This document shows, in pieces, positions 42,494-50,977 of a stretch of DNA of 54,681 nt. Positions within the stretch are counted from its first letter, which is position 1. Every line of letters begins with the position of its first letter. Origin of the DNA: Flavobacterium psychrophilum (GTDB lineage: Bacteria > Bacteroidota > Bacteroidia > Flavobacteriales > Flavobacteriaceae); the NCBI GenBank assembly GCA_945860385.1, contig CAMAQD010000024.1:1-54681 (forward strand). Reading direction: 5' to 3'. The notes under the pieces were generated by a model that ran no database searches, had not been told where the DNA came from, and saw nothing but the letters and a program-made list of their open reading frames with translations. Both the position numbers and the translations under genes were made by a program.

Positions 42494-44940
42494 CTTTTCT
42501 TCCTTTCATAATAAATCCCACCAATCAATAATAGCAACATTCCAATAAAACTGAAAAGCGTAATCATACTTCCTTTTTTTACTACTTGTGGCTCAAACTT
42601 GAACTCTATAGTATGTTTTCCTGCTGGAACTCGCATTGCTCTCAACACATAATTTACAGGGAAATGTCCTGTTTTTTGACCATCGATATAAGCATTCCAA
42701 CCTTTTTCATAATAGATTTCAGAGAAAACTGCCAAACCTGAATTCTTATTATTAGAAATATATTTTAAATGATTTGGTTTATTTAAATCTAAATCAATTG
42801 TTGCCAAAGAATCTTTTTGAAAAAACTGAGAATCACCTTCAATTTTTGTCATTGTTCCAAATTCTAAATAATTTATTACAGCGACATTTTTAGAATCTAA
42901 TTTTCCCAATGATTTCATTTCCTCATCAGCTGAAGAAACTGCTTTTAATTCTTTCACAAACCACGCGTTCCCATTCGCATTAGGATTTTGAACTGGAAAT
43001 GCCGCACCAGTTGAATCGGTTTGAATAATGTATTTTACATTCAACATATTTAAAACCTCAACATTATTTTTAGCAATTTGATAATCGAATAACTGCTGCA
43101 TTCTTCGAGGTTTTACAGCACTGTAACCACCAATCGATTTATGAAAATAAGATGATCTGGCACTGGAAAGATTTCCATCAACTTCAAAAACTCTATAATG
43201 TGACTTGTCTTGCAAAATCTGAACATCGGCAGGTGTTTCCTGAAAAGGCACTTCAACTTCTCTTTTGCTAACAAAACCATCGGCGTCAACATATTTTTTA
43301 TCCACCAGAACCAAATCGGAAATCATCACTAATCCCACTAAAATTATAGTAGTATTTTGTGCCAATTTATTTTTAACAAACAACCATAAAACCCCCGCTA
43401 CAATTAGAATAAAAAATCCTGAACGCAACAAATCGGCAGCATACAAACTTTTTCTGTCTTCTTTTAAAGCGTCTATAAATCCTGTTCCAAAAGCTTTATC
43501 TTGTCCTTGACTAAACATTTGCAACAATTGAGAATCCATTTGACCCACAAAATCAAACGTACTTCTGATTAAAAACAGCCCTAATATCAATCCAAATACA
43601 GTCGCTGAGGCTTTCCATAAATTGGGCCATTGTTTTTCCTTATCTTGAGTGAAAAACGATTGGAAGCCCATTATCGCCAACACTGGAAAACAAAGTTCTA
43701 AAATCACTTGAATAGAAGAAACCGCTCTAAACTTATCGTACATTGGAACAAAATCTATAAAGAAATTGGTTACCGAAGATAAATTTTTACCCCAAGACAA
43801 TACCAAGGAAAATAATGCCCCAGCAAGAAAAACATACTTAATTTTTCGGTTGTCGTGAAACAATCCTAGAATGCCTAAAAAGAAAATAACAATTCCGATA
43901 TAAGCTGGCGCGGCCACTATAGGTTGCTGTCCCCAGTAGGTAAAACCGTAGTTTTCTGTAAATTGTTGGGCTTCTTCTGGTGAGGCTCCATATTGCAACA
44001 TATACTTGTAAACACTGGAATCTGAATTCAATTTTTCGCTATTTCCGCCTCCAAAAAGTCTTGGCGCAATCAAATTGAAACTTTCGGCAATTCCGTAACT
44101 GTATTCAGTAATGTATTCACGAGACAAAGCACTATTTTCAAGCTTTTTTGAACCATCAGGATTAAAAGTCAATTCACTTTTTCCACGAGTACTGAATTTT
44201 GCGTATTCGGCTGTGGCCAATAAATTTGTAGCATTGGCTCCAATAGCAAAAATTCCGGCTATTGCCAAAACACCAAAGGAGGTCAAAAGCGGTTTAAATT
44301 CTTTTTCTTTTATTGCCAAATAGATAAAATAACCCGAAAGCACCAATAAGAAAATCAACAAATAATAAGTCATTTGAAAGTGGTTCGCATTGATTTCTAA
44401 GGCAACGGCAAACATGGTCAGCAATCCACCCCAAATGTATTTCTTTTGAAAAACCAGTATAAAACCCGCAATTACCAATGGCATATAACCAATGGCATGG
44501 GCTTTGGCATTATGACCAACACCTAAAATTATTATTAGATATGTAGAAAATCCAAAGGCTAGTGCCCCAAAAAAAGCTTTGAGAGGATCAATTTTTAAAA
44601 CCAATAATAAACCATAAAAACTTAAAAAATACAAAAACAAATAATCGGCAGGACGCGGTAAAAACCGAATAGCATCGTCAATCATACCAATATAATCGTG
44701 AGGATATTTGGCTCCCAATTGATAGGTTGGCATTCCTCCAAAGGCTGAATTTGTCCAATACGGCTCCACGTGTTCCGCCGCTCTGAAGTCATTTTGCTCC
44801 TTTGCCATTCCGGTGTATTGCGCAATATCGGATTGTAAAATTTGTTTTCCCTGCATAACAGGATAAAAATAAATGAGGGAAATTAATACAAATCCAAGTA
44901 GGACAAGGGCGTGCGGATATAACTTTTGAAGTTGCTTCAT
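42475..44940 (-). CDS. YfhO family membrane protein
   Basis: An 821-residue polytopic membrane protein: about a dozen transmembrane helices between residues 10 and 550, a soluble periplasmic domain, and a final helix near 790-812 (KGSMITLFSFIGMLLLLIGGIYYERKK). The tail domain contains LAVFSEIYYEKGWNAYIDGQKTGHFPVNYVLRAMRVPAGKHTIEFKFEP, the characteristic YfhO module (PF09586). YfhO proteins are GT-C-like and take part in decorating cell-envelope polymers or lipids with sugars. It is in an operon with a glycosyltransferase and flippase. Confidence 0.9.
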   Translation of the reverse strand: MKQLQKLYPHALVLLGFVLISLIYFYPVMQGKQILQSDIAQYTGMAKEQNDFRAAEHVEPYWTNSAFGGMPTYQLGAKYPHDYIGMIDDAIRFLPRPADYLFLYFLSFYGLLLVLKIDPLKAFFGALAFGFSTYLIIILGVGHNAKAHAIGYMPLVIAGFILVFQKKYIWGGLLTMFAVALEINANHFQMTYYLLIFLLVLSGYFIYLAIKEKEFKPLLTSFGVLAIAGIFAIGANATNLLATAEYAKFSTRGKSELTFNPDGSKKLENSALSREYITEYSYGIAESFNLIAPRLFGGGNSEKLNSDSSVYKYMLQYGASPEEAQQFTENYGFTYWGQQPIVAAPAYIGIVIFFLGILGLFHDNRKIKYVFLAGALFSLVLSWGKNLSSVTNFFIDFVPMYDKFRAVSSIQVILELCFPVLAIMGFQSFFTQDKEKQWPNLWKASATVFGLILGLFLIRSTFDFVGQMDSQLLQMFSQGQDKAFGTGFIDALKEDRKSLYAADLLRSGFFILIVAGVLWLFVKNKLAQNTTIILVGLVMISDLVLVDKKYVDADGFVSKREVEVPFQETPADVQILQDKSHYRVFEVDGNLSSARSSYFHKSIGGYSAVKPRRMQQLFDYQIAKNNVEVLNMLNVKYIIQTDSTGAAFPVQNPNANGNAWFVKELKAVSSADEEMKSLGKLDSKNVAVINYLEFGTMTKIEGDSQFFQKDSLATIDLDLNKPNHLKYISNNKNSGLAVFSEIYYEKGWNAYIDGQKTGHFPVNYVLRAMRVPAGKHTIEFKFEPQVVKKGSMITLFSFIGMLLLLIGGIYYERKKSLNLKP

Positions 44941-44980
44941 CGAATCGGTTTATGGTTTGGTCTAATGGTTTTGGGTAAAT

Positions 44981-45262
44981 TTAATCTATTTCTTCGTAAT
45001 CAACATATTCCCCGACTTTTTTGGTTTCGCGAGTTTTTTTTGCATTGGCAGTATCTATGATAACTTCATCGTTACTTTGCGTTTTTTGCCACGAATTCCC
45101 TTGAGCTTGTTGCTGCTGTTTCTGGAAATTTTCACCAGCTTTTTCAACTGCTTTTTTTACTAATATTGGCAAAAAAATTCTAGCTAAAAACTTTATTATA
45201 TAGTAAATAGCAATGATATAAATTAAAGTCCTTATAAATCCTGGAAAAGAGGCTTCTTGCAT
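44981..45262 (-). CDS. DUF4834-type small membrane protein
   Basis: A 93-residue protein with a single hydrophobic stretch (GFIRTLIYIIAIYYIIKFLARIFLPILV, about 8-35), a glutamine-rich middle and an acidic C-terminus with VGEYVDYEEID, the hallmark of the flavobacterial DUF4834 group. Function unknown. It is the first gene of the minus-strand glycan operon, 40 bp before YfhO. The start at 45262 is preferred because TAATTTTG, a promoter-like box, lies at 45281-45288 on this strand, inside the longer TTG-initiated frame. Confidence 0.75.
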   Translation of the reverse strand: MQEASFPGFIRTLIYIIAIYYIIKFLARIFLPILVKKAVEKAGENFQKQQQQAQGNSWQKTQSNDEVIIDTANAKKTRETKKVGEYVDYEEID

Positions 45263-45343
45263 AATTAAAATAATTTTTGGCAAAATTAACAATTCCAACG
45301 TTCAAAATTAAAATATCATTCTTAAATAAATAATAAAATATAG

Positions 45344-45351
45344 TACATTTG
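45344..45351 (+). promoter_or_regulatory. -7 box TACATTTG
   Basis: It lies 36 bp before the ATG at 45387, giving a leader of about 29 nt, longer than at other genes in the window. Confidence 0.5.
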
Positions 45352-45386
45352 AAAAGCGTTATCCCTTTTTAACCAAAAACAACTAT

Positions 45387-46322
45387 ATGTACAAAATCAA
45401 AACCCTAGTCGTTGCAGTATTTTTTATCATCCCTTTGATTCAGTATGGACAACACACTGACCAAATCAATTCGAATAGACCGGGCGAAACAATGTCAGCT
45501 TTTGCAGTTGGAAAATCGGTTATCCAAGTAGAATCTGGGATTTATGGTATAACTGAAAATCATAGTCTTCTGAATTATGATGCCAATGGATTTGGAATTG
45601 ATATGACGCTAAGATGGGGATTGTTTATGGAAAAATTAGAATTAATTGCCGATTTGCAATACCAATATGAATATTTAAATCCTGCCATAGCTTTTCCTGA
45701 GAAATCAGCTTTTAAACAAACCATTTTAGGCGCAAAATATTTGATTTATGATCCTTTCAAAAACTACGAAAAAAATATAAATGTGTACAGCTGGAAGGCC
45801 AATCATGCTTTCAATTGGCATCAATTTATACCTGCCGTTTCAGTGTTTGCTGGGGCAAATATTACTCTCGCAGACAATCCCTATTATTTTTCGCCAGACG
45901 CGGCAATTTCTCCTAAAATAGCTTTGATAACCCAAAATCATTTTGGTGATGGAACTTGGGTTTTTGTAACCAATATTATCGCCGATTACATTGGAACTGA
46001 TTATCCTAGTTATGGTTACAGCATTACTCTGACCAAAGGTTTCAGCCGAAAATGGTCTGGTTTCATAGAAAATCAAGGGTATATAAGTGACTTTTATAGT
46101 GACGCCATTGTTCGTGGAGGAGCTGCTTATCTAATTCACGATGATTTGCAAGTTGATGCTTCGATAAGTACTAGTTTGAAAGACACGCCTTCGATACTTT
46201 ACGGTGGAATAGGATTTTCTTGGCGTTATGATGCCAGTTATAAAGAAATACGAATGGAAGTAGACACTGGAGATTCAGATAAAAAAGCTAAAAGAAAAGC
46301 TAAGAAAACTAAAAAAGGATAA
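45387..46322 (+). CDS. Outer-membrane beta-barrel protein, MetA-pathway/transporter-like
   Basis: A 311-residue exported protein. Signal peptide MYKIKTLVVAVFFIIPLIQYGQ is followed by TDQINSNRPGETMSAFAVGKSVIQVESGIYG, which matches the start of the Phenol_MetA_deg (PF13557) barrel family. Aromatic alternating strands continue to about residue 285, then a very basic tail (KKAKRKAKKTKKG). The family is usually named transporter, but substrates are not established. It has its own promoter and precedes the acetyltransferase-like gene by 24 bp, so they may be co-transcribed. Confidence 0.8.
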   Translation: MYKIKTLVVAVFFIIPLIQYGQHTDQINSNRPGETMSAFAVGKSVIQVESGIYGITENHSLLNYDANGFGIDMTLRWGLFMEKLELIADLQYQYEYLNPAIAFPEKSAFKQTILGAKYLIYDPFKNYEKNINVYSWKANHAFNWHQFIPAVSVFAGANITLADNPYYFSPDAAISPKIALITQNHFGDGTWVFVTNIIADYIGTDYPSYGYSITLTKGFSRKWSGFIENQGYISDFYSDAIVRGGAAYLIHDDLQVDASISTSLKDTPSILYGGIGFSWRYDASYKEIRMEVDTGDSDKKAKRKAKKTKKG

Positions 46323-46346
46323 TTTTACAAAATCTAAAAATTACTA

Positions 46347-47465
46347 ATGATTACCATAAAAGAAGCTGTTACAAAAAAGGAAATGACCCAATTCGTGAAA
46401 TTTCCTTTCTCCTTATACAAAGACAATAAATATTGGGTTCCTCCAATCATTGCAGATGAATTAGAATCATTTGACAGAACTAAAAACCCCGCTTTCGAAA
46501 GTGCCGAAGCCTATTTTTATTTAGCTTACAAAGACAATGAAATTGTGGGACGAATTGCGGCCATCATAAACTGGGGAGAAGTCAATAACCAGCACAAAAA
46601 GAAAGTGCGTTTCGGTTGGTTTGACGTAATTGACGATATCGAAGTCACCAAAGCATTATTAGAAAAAGCATACGAATTAGGAAGAAAAAACAATTTGGAA
46701 CACGTTGAAGGTCCAATGGGATTCTCGAACCTGGACAAAGTGGGCGTTCTCACAGAAGGTTTTGACGAAATGGGAACAATGATTACGTGGTACAATCATC
46801 CTTATTTTGCAACACATTTAGAACAACTCGGATTTGTAAAAGAGAAAGAATACATCGAAAGTATTTTTCCTTTTTCGAACGTGAAACCTGAATTCTTCTT
46901 GAAAGCACAAGCCTTAATCAAAAAACGATACGAGCTAACGAGTTTAACCTTTACCAAAACAAAAGACATTATGCCATATGTAGACAAAATGTTTGATTTG
47001 TTTAATAGTTCTTATGCCGATTTGTCCTCTTTTGTCGCCATCACCGACGTTCAAAAAGAATATTTCAAGAAGAAATACATCAGTTTTATCAATCCGGAAT
47101 ACATTAAGTTTGTGATAGACAAGAACAATGATATTGTAGCTTTCAGCATTGTAATGCCAAGTTTTTCGGAAGCGTTACAGAAAGCCAAAGGCAAACTTTT
47201 CCCATTTGGATTTTATCATTTGCTCAAAGCCAGAAAACACAGCAAAGATGTTGTTTTTTACTTGATAGGCGTTCATCCAGAATATCAAAACAAAGGTGTG
47301 ACTGCCATTATTTTCGATGAATATTTTAGAACTTTTTCCGAAAAAGGAATTATCAACTGCATCCGAACTCCTGAATTAGAAGAGAATCATGCCATCCATA
47401 ATTTATGGAAAAATTTTGATCCTAGAATTCACTGTAGAAGAAAAACGTTTATCAAAAATCTGTAA
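46347..47465 (+). CDS. GNAT-like N-acyltransferase fold protein
   Basis: A 372-residue cytoplasmic protein. The N-terminus (FPFSLYKDNKYWVPPIIADE, then AEAYFYLAYKDNEIVGRIAAIIN) and C-terminus (VVFYLIGVHPEYQNKGVTAIIFDEYFRTFSEKGI) form two GNAT-like segments, the second with an acetyl-CoA-binding-like loop HPEYQNKGV. Between them is GPMGFSNLDKVGVLTEGFD. The family is widespread in Bacteroidota as conserved hypothetical or GNAT. The acceptor is unknown. A strong terminator follows. Confidence 0.8.
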   Translation: MITIKEAVTKKEMTQFVKFPFSLYKDNKYWVPPIIADELESFDRTKNPAFESAEAYFYLAYKDNEIVGRIAAIINWGEVNNQHKKKVRFGWFDVIDDIEVTKALLEKAYELGRKNNLEHVEGPMGFSNLDKVGVLTEGFDEMGTMITWYNHPYFATHLEQLGFVKEKEYIESIFPFSNVKPEFFLKAQALIKKRYELTSLTFTKTKDIMPYVDKMFDLFNSSYADLSSFVAITDVQKEYFKKKYISFINPEYIKFVIDKNNDIVAFSIVMPSFSEALQKAKGKLFPFGFYHLLKARKHSKDVVFYLIGVHPEYQNKGVTAIIFDEYFRTFSEKGIINCIRTPELEENHAIHNLWKNFDPRIHCRRKTFIKNL

Positions 47466-47498
47466 AAAAAGGTTTCATTTTCAGATTTCAGTTTGCAC

Positions 47499-47533
47499 AA
47501 AAAAATCCATTCGAATACCGAATGGATTTTTTT
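47499..47533. terminator. Bidirectional intrinsic terminator
   Basis: A7-TCCATTCG pairs with CGAATGGA-T7, loop AATAC, between the converging GNAT-like and oxoamine synthase genes. Confidence 0.9.
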
Positions 47534-47580
47534 ATCTAGATTCCACACTGAAAACTGTGACTGAGACTGAACACCAAATA

Positions 47581-48843
47581 TTAAGCGTCCAAATCTACTT
47601 TAGTTCTGCTAGCAATTTCTTTATACGTTCCATTTACTAATTTCTCACGAATCGCTTCAAAAGCAGTCAAGGTTTCTGCAATATCATCTAATGTATGAGG
47701 AGCAGTTGGAATGACACGTAATAAAATCATCCCTTTTGGAATCACTGGATAAATCACAATCGACAAGAAAATACCATAATTTTCTCTTAAGTCATTCACC
47801 ATTACCATCGCTTCCGGCACACTTCCTTCTAAATAAACTGGTGTTACACAAGTATTGGTATCTCCAATATTAAATCCTTTGCTTCTCAAACCACCTTGCA
47901 ACGCATTTACATTTTCCCATAATTTATCTTTTAATCCAGGAGTATCACGTAACAATTGCAAACGTTTCAATGAACCAATAGTTTGAATCATTGGCAACGC
48001 TTTGGCAAACATTTGAGAACGTAAATTATATTTTAAATAATCAATAATATCTTTATCAGCTGCTACAAAAGCACCAATATTGGCCATCGATTTGGCAAAA
48101 GTCGAAAAGTAAACATCAATATCGTCCTGAACACCTTGCTCCTCGCCTGCTCCAGCACCTGTTTTTCCAAGGGTTCCAAAACCGTGTGCATCATCAACCA
48201 AAAGACGGAAATTGTATTTCTCTTTCATTGCTACAATCTCTTTCAACTTTCCTTGCTGACCACGCATACCGAAAACACCTTCGGTAATAAAAAGAATTCC
48301 TCCTCCTTGCTCCGTAGCCAATTTAGTAGCACGTTGCAGGTTTTTCTCCATACTTTCAATGTCGTTGTGCTTGTAGGTAAAGCGTTTTCCGCTATGCAAA
48401 CGAACACCGTCAATAATACAAGCGTGAGCATCTACATCATATACAATCACATCGTTTCTGGTAACCAAAGCATCAATAATAGACACCATTCCTTGGTACC
48501 CAAAATTCAACAAATAAGCCGATTCTTTCATTACAAAAGCAGCCAATTCTTGCTCCAATTGTTCGTGATATTTGGTGTGACCTGACATCATTCTGGCACC
48601 CATTGGAGCCGCAGCACCAAATTCTAAGGCAGCGTCCGCATCGGCTTGACGCACTTCGGGATGATTCGCCAAACCTAAATAATCGTTCAAACTCCAATTC
48701 AAAACCTCTTTTCCTTGAAATTTCATTCTTGGTCCTAAATCTCCTTCTAATTTTGGAAACACAAAATAACCTTCTGCTTGTGAAGCCCATTTTCCCAATG
48801 GACCTTTATTGTTTTGAATTCTTTCGAATAAATCTTTTACCAT
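47581..48843 (-). CDS. Alpha-oxoamine synthase (serine palmitoyltransferase / cysteate acyltransferase type)
   Basis: A 420-residue PLP enzyme of fold type I. NWSLNDYLGLANHPEV (about 49-64), GARMMSGHTKYHEQLEQELA (about 81-100), FITEGVFGMRGQ (about 185-196), LLVDDAHGFGTLG (about 214-226) and STFAKSMANIGAF (PLP lysine in FAKS, about 250) define the family that condenses an amino acid with an acyl thioester. In Bacteroidota, members make 3-ketosphinganine (SPT) or, from cysteate, the sulfonolipid precursor. Glycine C-acetyltransferase or biotin-type 8-amino-7-oxononanoate synthase are less likely without linked genes. It is preceded by structured element copy B. Confidence 0.85.
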   Translation of the reverse strand: MVKDLFERIQNNKGPLGKWASQAEGYFVFPKLEGDLGPRMKFQGKEVLNWSLNDYLGLANHPEVRQADADAALEFGAAAPMGARMMSGHTKYHEQLEQELAAFVMKESAYLLNFGYQGMVSIIDALVTRNDVIVYDVDAHACIIDGVRLHSGKRFTYKHNDIESMEKNLQRATKLATEQGGGILFITEGVFGMRGQQGKLKEIVAMKEKYNFRLLVDDAHGFGTLGKTGAGAGEEQGVQDDIDVYFSTFAKSMANIGAFVAADKDIIDYLKYNLRSQMFAKALPMIQTIGSLKRLQLLRDTPGLKDKLWENVNALQGGLRSKGFNIGDTNTCVTPVYLEGSVPEAMVMVNDLRENYGIFLSIVIYPVIPKGMILLRVIPTAPHTLDDIAETLTAFEAIREKLVNGTYKEIASRTKVDLDA

Positions 48844-48918
48844 AATATATTGTAGTATTATATATTTTTTTGAAGTTGCAAAATTAATTATTTAATCCGT
48901 CTTATCATAATCTTTTTT

Positions 48919-49066
48919 TAAGAGCAATTTCCAGCTGTTCATTCTAATCTTTTTTCATAAAATCTTTTTTTCTAAGGGCTTGCAGGAACTTCCTTTGGTC
49001 GTTCTGCAACCCCAAGAAAAAATAGCTTTTCTCAAAAAAAGGATTTCCATTTCCATCTGGGCTAGG
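48919..49066 (-). ncRNA. Dispersed structured element, copy B (candidate leader or ncRNA)
   Basis: Read on the minus strand it begins CCTAGCCCAGATGGAAATGG and ATCCTTTT and ends GAACAGCTGGAAATTGCTC, as in copy A. Between them is a long imperfect hairpin: TTGCAG-AAC and GTTC-CTGCAA with outer TTTTTTCTTGGGG/CCCTTAGAAAAAA arms. Its centre shares exact 13-mers with copy C. It lies upstream of and co-oriented with the alpha-oxoamine synthase gene, whose start is 76 bp away. Confidence 0.5.
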
Positions 49067-49090
49067 CAGTCGATTTAACAATAAACTTTG

Positions 49091-49098
49091 TATATTTG
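49091..49098 (+). promoter_or_regulatory. -7 box TATATTTG
   Basis: It lies 19 bp before the ATG at 49117. The TTG at 49096 that would extend the protein by 7 residues is part of the box. Confidence 0.6.
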
Positions 49099-49116
49099 AT
49101 TAACAAAATCTATTTT

Positions 49117-50400
49117 ATGTCCAATAATATCATAAATGAACTTCCCGCTTTACTCAAAGCCAACGTCATTACTGAAGAAACTGCCCGAAAAATAACGGAA
49201 TATTACAATAAAGACGGCGATGAAAGCCAGAATAAGTTATTTATGATTTTTGGAATTTTAGGAGCAATCCTATCTGGACTTGGAATAATCCTAATTCTTG
49301 CTCATAATTGGGATGATTTATACAATACAGCTAAATCAATAATTTCGTTTCTTCCACTATTAATTGGACAATTATTTTGCGGTTACACCATTCTAAAAAA
49401 AGCTGAAAATACAGTTTGGAGAGAAAGTTCCTCTGTCTTCTTATTTTTTGGCATTGGAGCAAGCATATCCCTAATTGCCCAAGTCTATAATATTTCTGGC
49501 GATTTAAATTCGTTTCTTCTCACTTGGATGCTTTTAAGTTTACCTTTAGTCTATTTACTGAGAACATCGATTGTATCCCTTTCTTACGTTATTGGCATTA
49601 CTTATTATTGTTGCAATTCGAATTATTTTTCCTATCCCAAAGAACAAACCTATCTTTTTTGGCTATTGTTTTTAGGAATTATACCTCATTATTACCAACT
49701 TTTAACCACAAAACCACAAAGCAATTTTACCTTATTTCACCATTGGTTTGTGGCAATATCCTTAATGATAAGCTTAGGTTCTGTTGGAGATGGAAATGAA
49801 AAATTATTGTATCTTTCGTATATGTGCTTGTTTGCTATTTACTATTTCATTGGCAGAAATTCCTTTTTCGAGAATCAAAAACTCAAATTCAATAGTTACC
49901 GAATTATTGGAAAACTAGGCACTCTCATCCTACTTTTCGTCTATACTTTCAAAAGTTTTTGGAAATATTTTCACAAAACCCAATTCCACGAAAACACCCT
50001 GATTTCTTCTCCCGAATTTATAATTGCTTCGATGCTAACCATTGTAGCCGTTATTTTATTCTACAAAAAGAACAGCAAAACCAATTTCAAAGACTTTGGC
50101 TTAATCGAAATCATATTTCTGTTGAATATCCTTTTAATTCTTTTAGGCGAATTTGCCGCAATTATTGCAAACGGTATTGTTCTAGCAATAGGCCTTTTAG
50201 AAATAAAACGAGGAAATCAACTCAACAACTTACGAATCTTAAATTTCGGGTTACTGATTATTACCATCCTCATCACCTGTCGCTTTTTTGATACCGACTT
50301 TAGTTTTGTAGTTCGTGGAATCCTGTTTATATCATTGGGTCTTGGTTTCTTCTTGACTAATTATGTAATGCTAAAAAAAAGAAATAGAAATGAAAAATAA
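49117..50400 (+). CDS. DUF2157 domain membrane protein
   Basis: A 427-residue protein. A short cytoplasmic helical region (MSNNIINELPALLKANVITEETARKITEYY) is followed by about twelve hydrophobic helices from residue 43. FGILGAILSGLGIILILAHNWDDLYNTAKSIISFLPLLIGQ is the DUF2157 signature. The function of the family is unknown. Its stop overlaps the next gene by 11 bp; DUF2157 and GDYXXLXY proteins are a recurrent pair, which implies that they work together in the membrane. Confidence 0.87.
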   Translation: MSNNIINELPALLKANVITEETARKITEYYNKDGDESQNKLFMIFGILGAILSGLGIILILAHNWDDLYNTAKSIISFLPLLIGQLFCGYTILKKAENTVWRESSSVFLFFGIGASISLIAQVYNISGDLNSFLLTWMLLSLPLVYLLRTSIVSLSYVIGITYYCCNSNYFSYPKEQTYLFWLLFLGIIPHYYQLLTTKPQSNFTLFHHWFVAISLMISLGSVGDGNEKLLYLSYMCLFAIYYFIGRNSFFENQKLKFNSYRIIGKLGTLILLFVYTFKSFWKYFHKTQFHENTLISSPEFIIASMLTIVAVILFYKKNSKTNFKDFGLIEIIFLLNILLILLGEFAAIIANGIVLAIGLLEIKRGNQLNNLRILNFGLLIITILITCRFFDTDFSFVVRGILFISLGLGFFLTNYVMLKKRNRNEK

Positions 50401-50974
50401 AAATCTCTTAATCACATTATTCCTTTTCGTTGTAATAGCGCAATTGTTTGTCCCTTCTCAAATGATTTATAATCAAGAAGACATTTTAAATACGGGCAAA
50501 ATAGTCAAATTTCAATGCGAACCCATCGACCCAAACGATCCCTTTAGAGGAAAATATATTACTTTAAAATTTAAGGAAAGTGGAATAAAAGTCAAAAATT
50601 TAAAAGAATGGAATAGCAACGAAACTATCTTTGCAAAAATTGAAACTTCTAAAGATGGATTTGCAAAAATTAAATCAATTTCTAGAACCGAACCCACAGA
50701 TAATTCTATTTATTTAAAGCTAAAAATTAATTATATTATTGACTATAATAGCGAAAACAAAATCTATTTGGATTTTCCGTTTAATCGCTTTTATATGGAC
50801 GAAAATAAAGCAAAAAAGGCTGAAGAAGTCTATACTGAATCCACTATAGACACTACAAAAATAGCATACGCATTAGTTGCAACAAAAAACGGAGAAGCCG
50901 TAATAAAAGATGTTTTAATCGATAATATATCCATTAAAGAATTGGCAAAAACCAACAACAATATTAATAAATAA
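50390..50974 (+). CDS. GDYXXLXY domain protein
   Basis: A 194-residue protein with an N-terminal signal-anchor helix (LLITLFLFVVIAQLFVPSQMI). The family motif appears as DPFRGKYITLKF (about 46-57), a variant of G-D-Y-x-x-L-x-Y, inside CEPIDPNDPFRGKYI. A second conserved area is YLDFPFNRFYMDENKAKKAEEVY (about 124-146). It is predicted to be periplasmic and tethered to the inner membrane. Translational coupling with the DUF2157 gene is likely because of the 11-bp overlap. Function unknown. Confidence 0.87.
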   Translation: MKNKNLLITLFLFVVIAQLFVPSQMIYNQEDILNTGKIVKFQCEPIDPNDPFRGKYITLKFKESGIKVKNLKEWNSNETIFAKIETSKDGFAKIKSISRTEPTDNSIYLKLKINYIIDYNSENKIYLDFPFNRFYMDENKAKKAEEVYTESTIDTTKIAYALVATKNGEAVIKDVLIDNISIKELAKTNNNINK

Positions 50975-50977
50975 ATT

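Noticed and set aside
39643..45262. Complete polysaccharide biosynthesis locus
   Set aside because: Only one glycosyltransferase, a flippase and YfhO are present; polymerase, initiating transferase and nucleotide-sugar genes are absent here.
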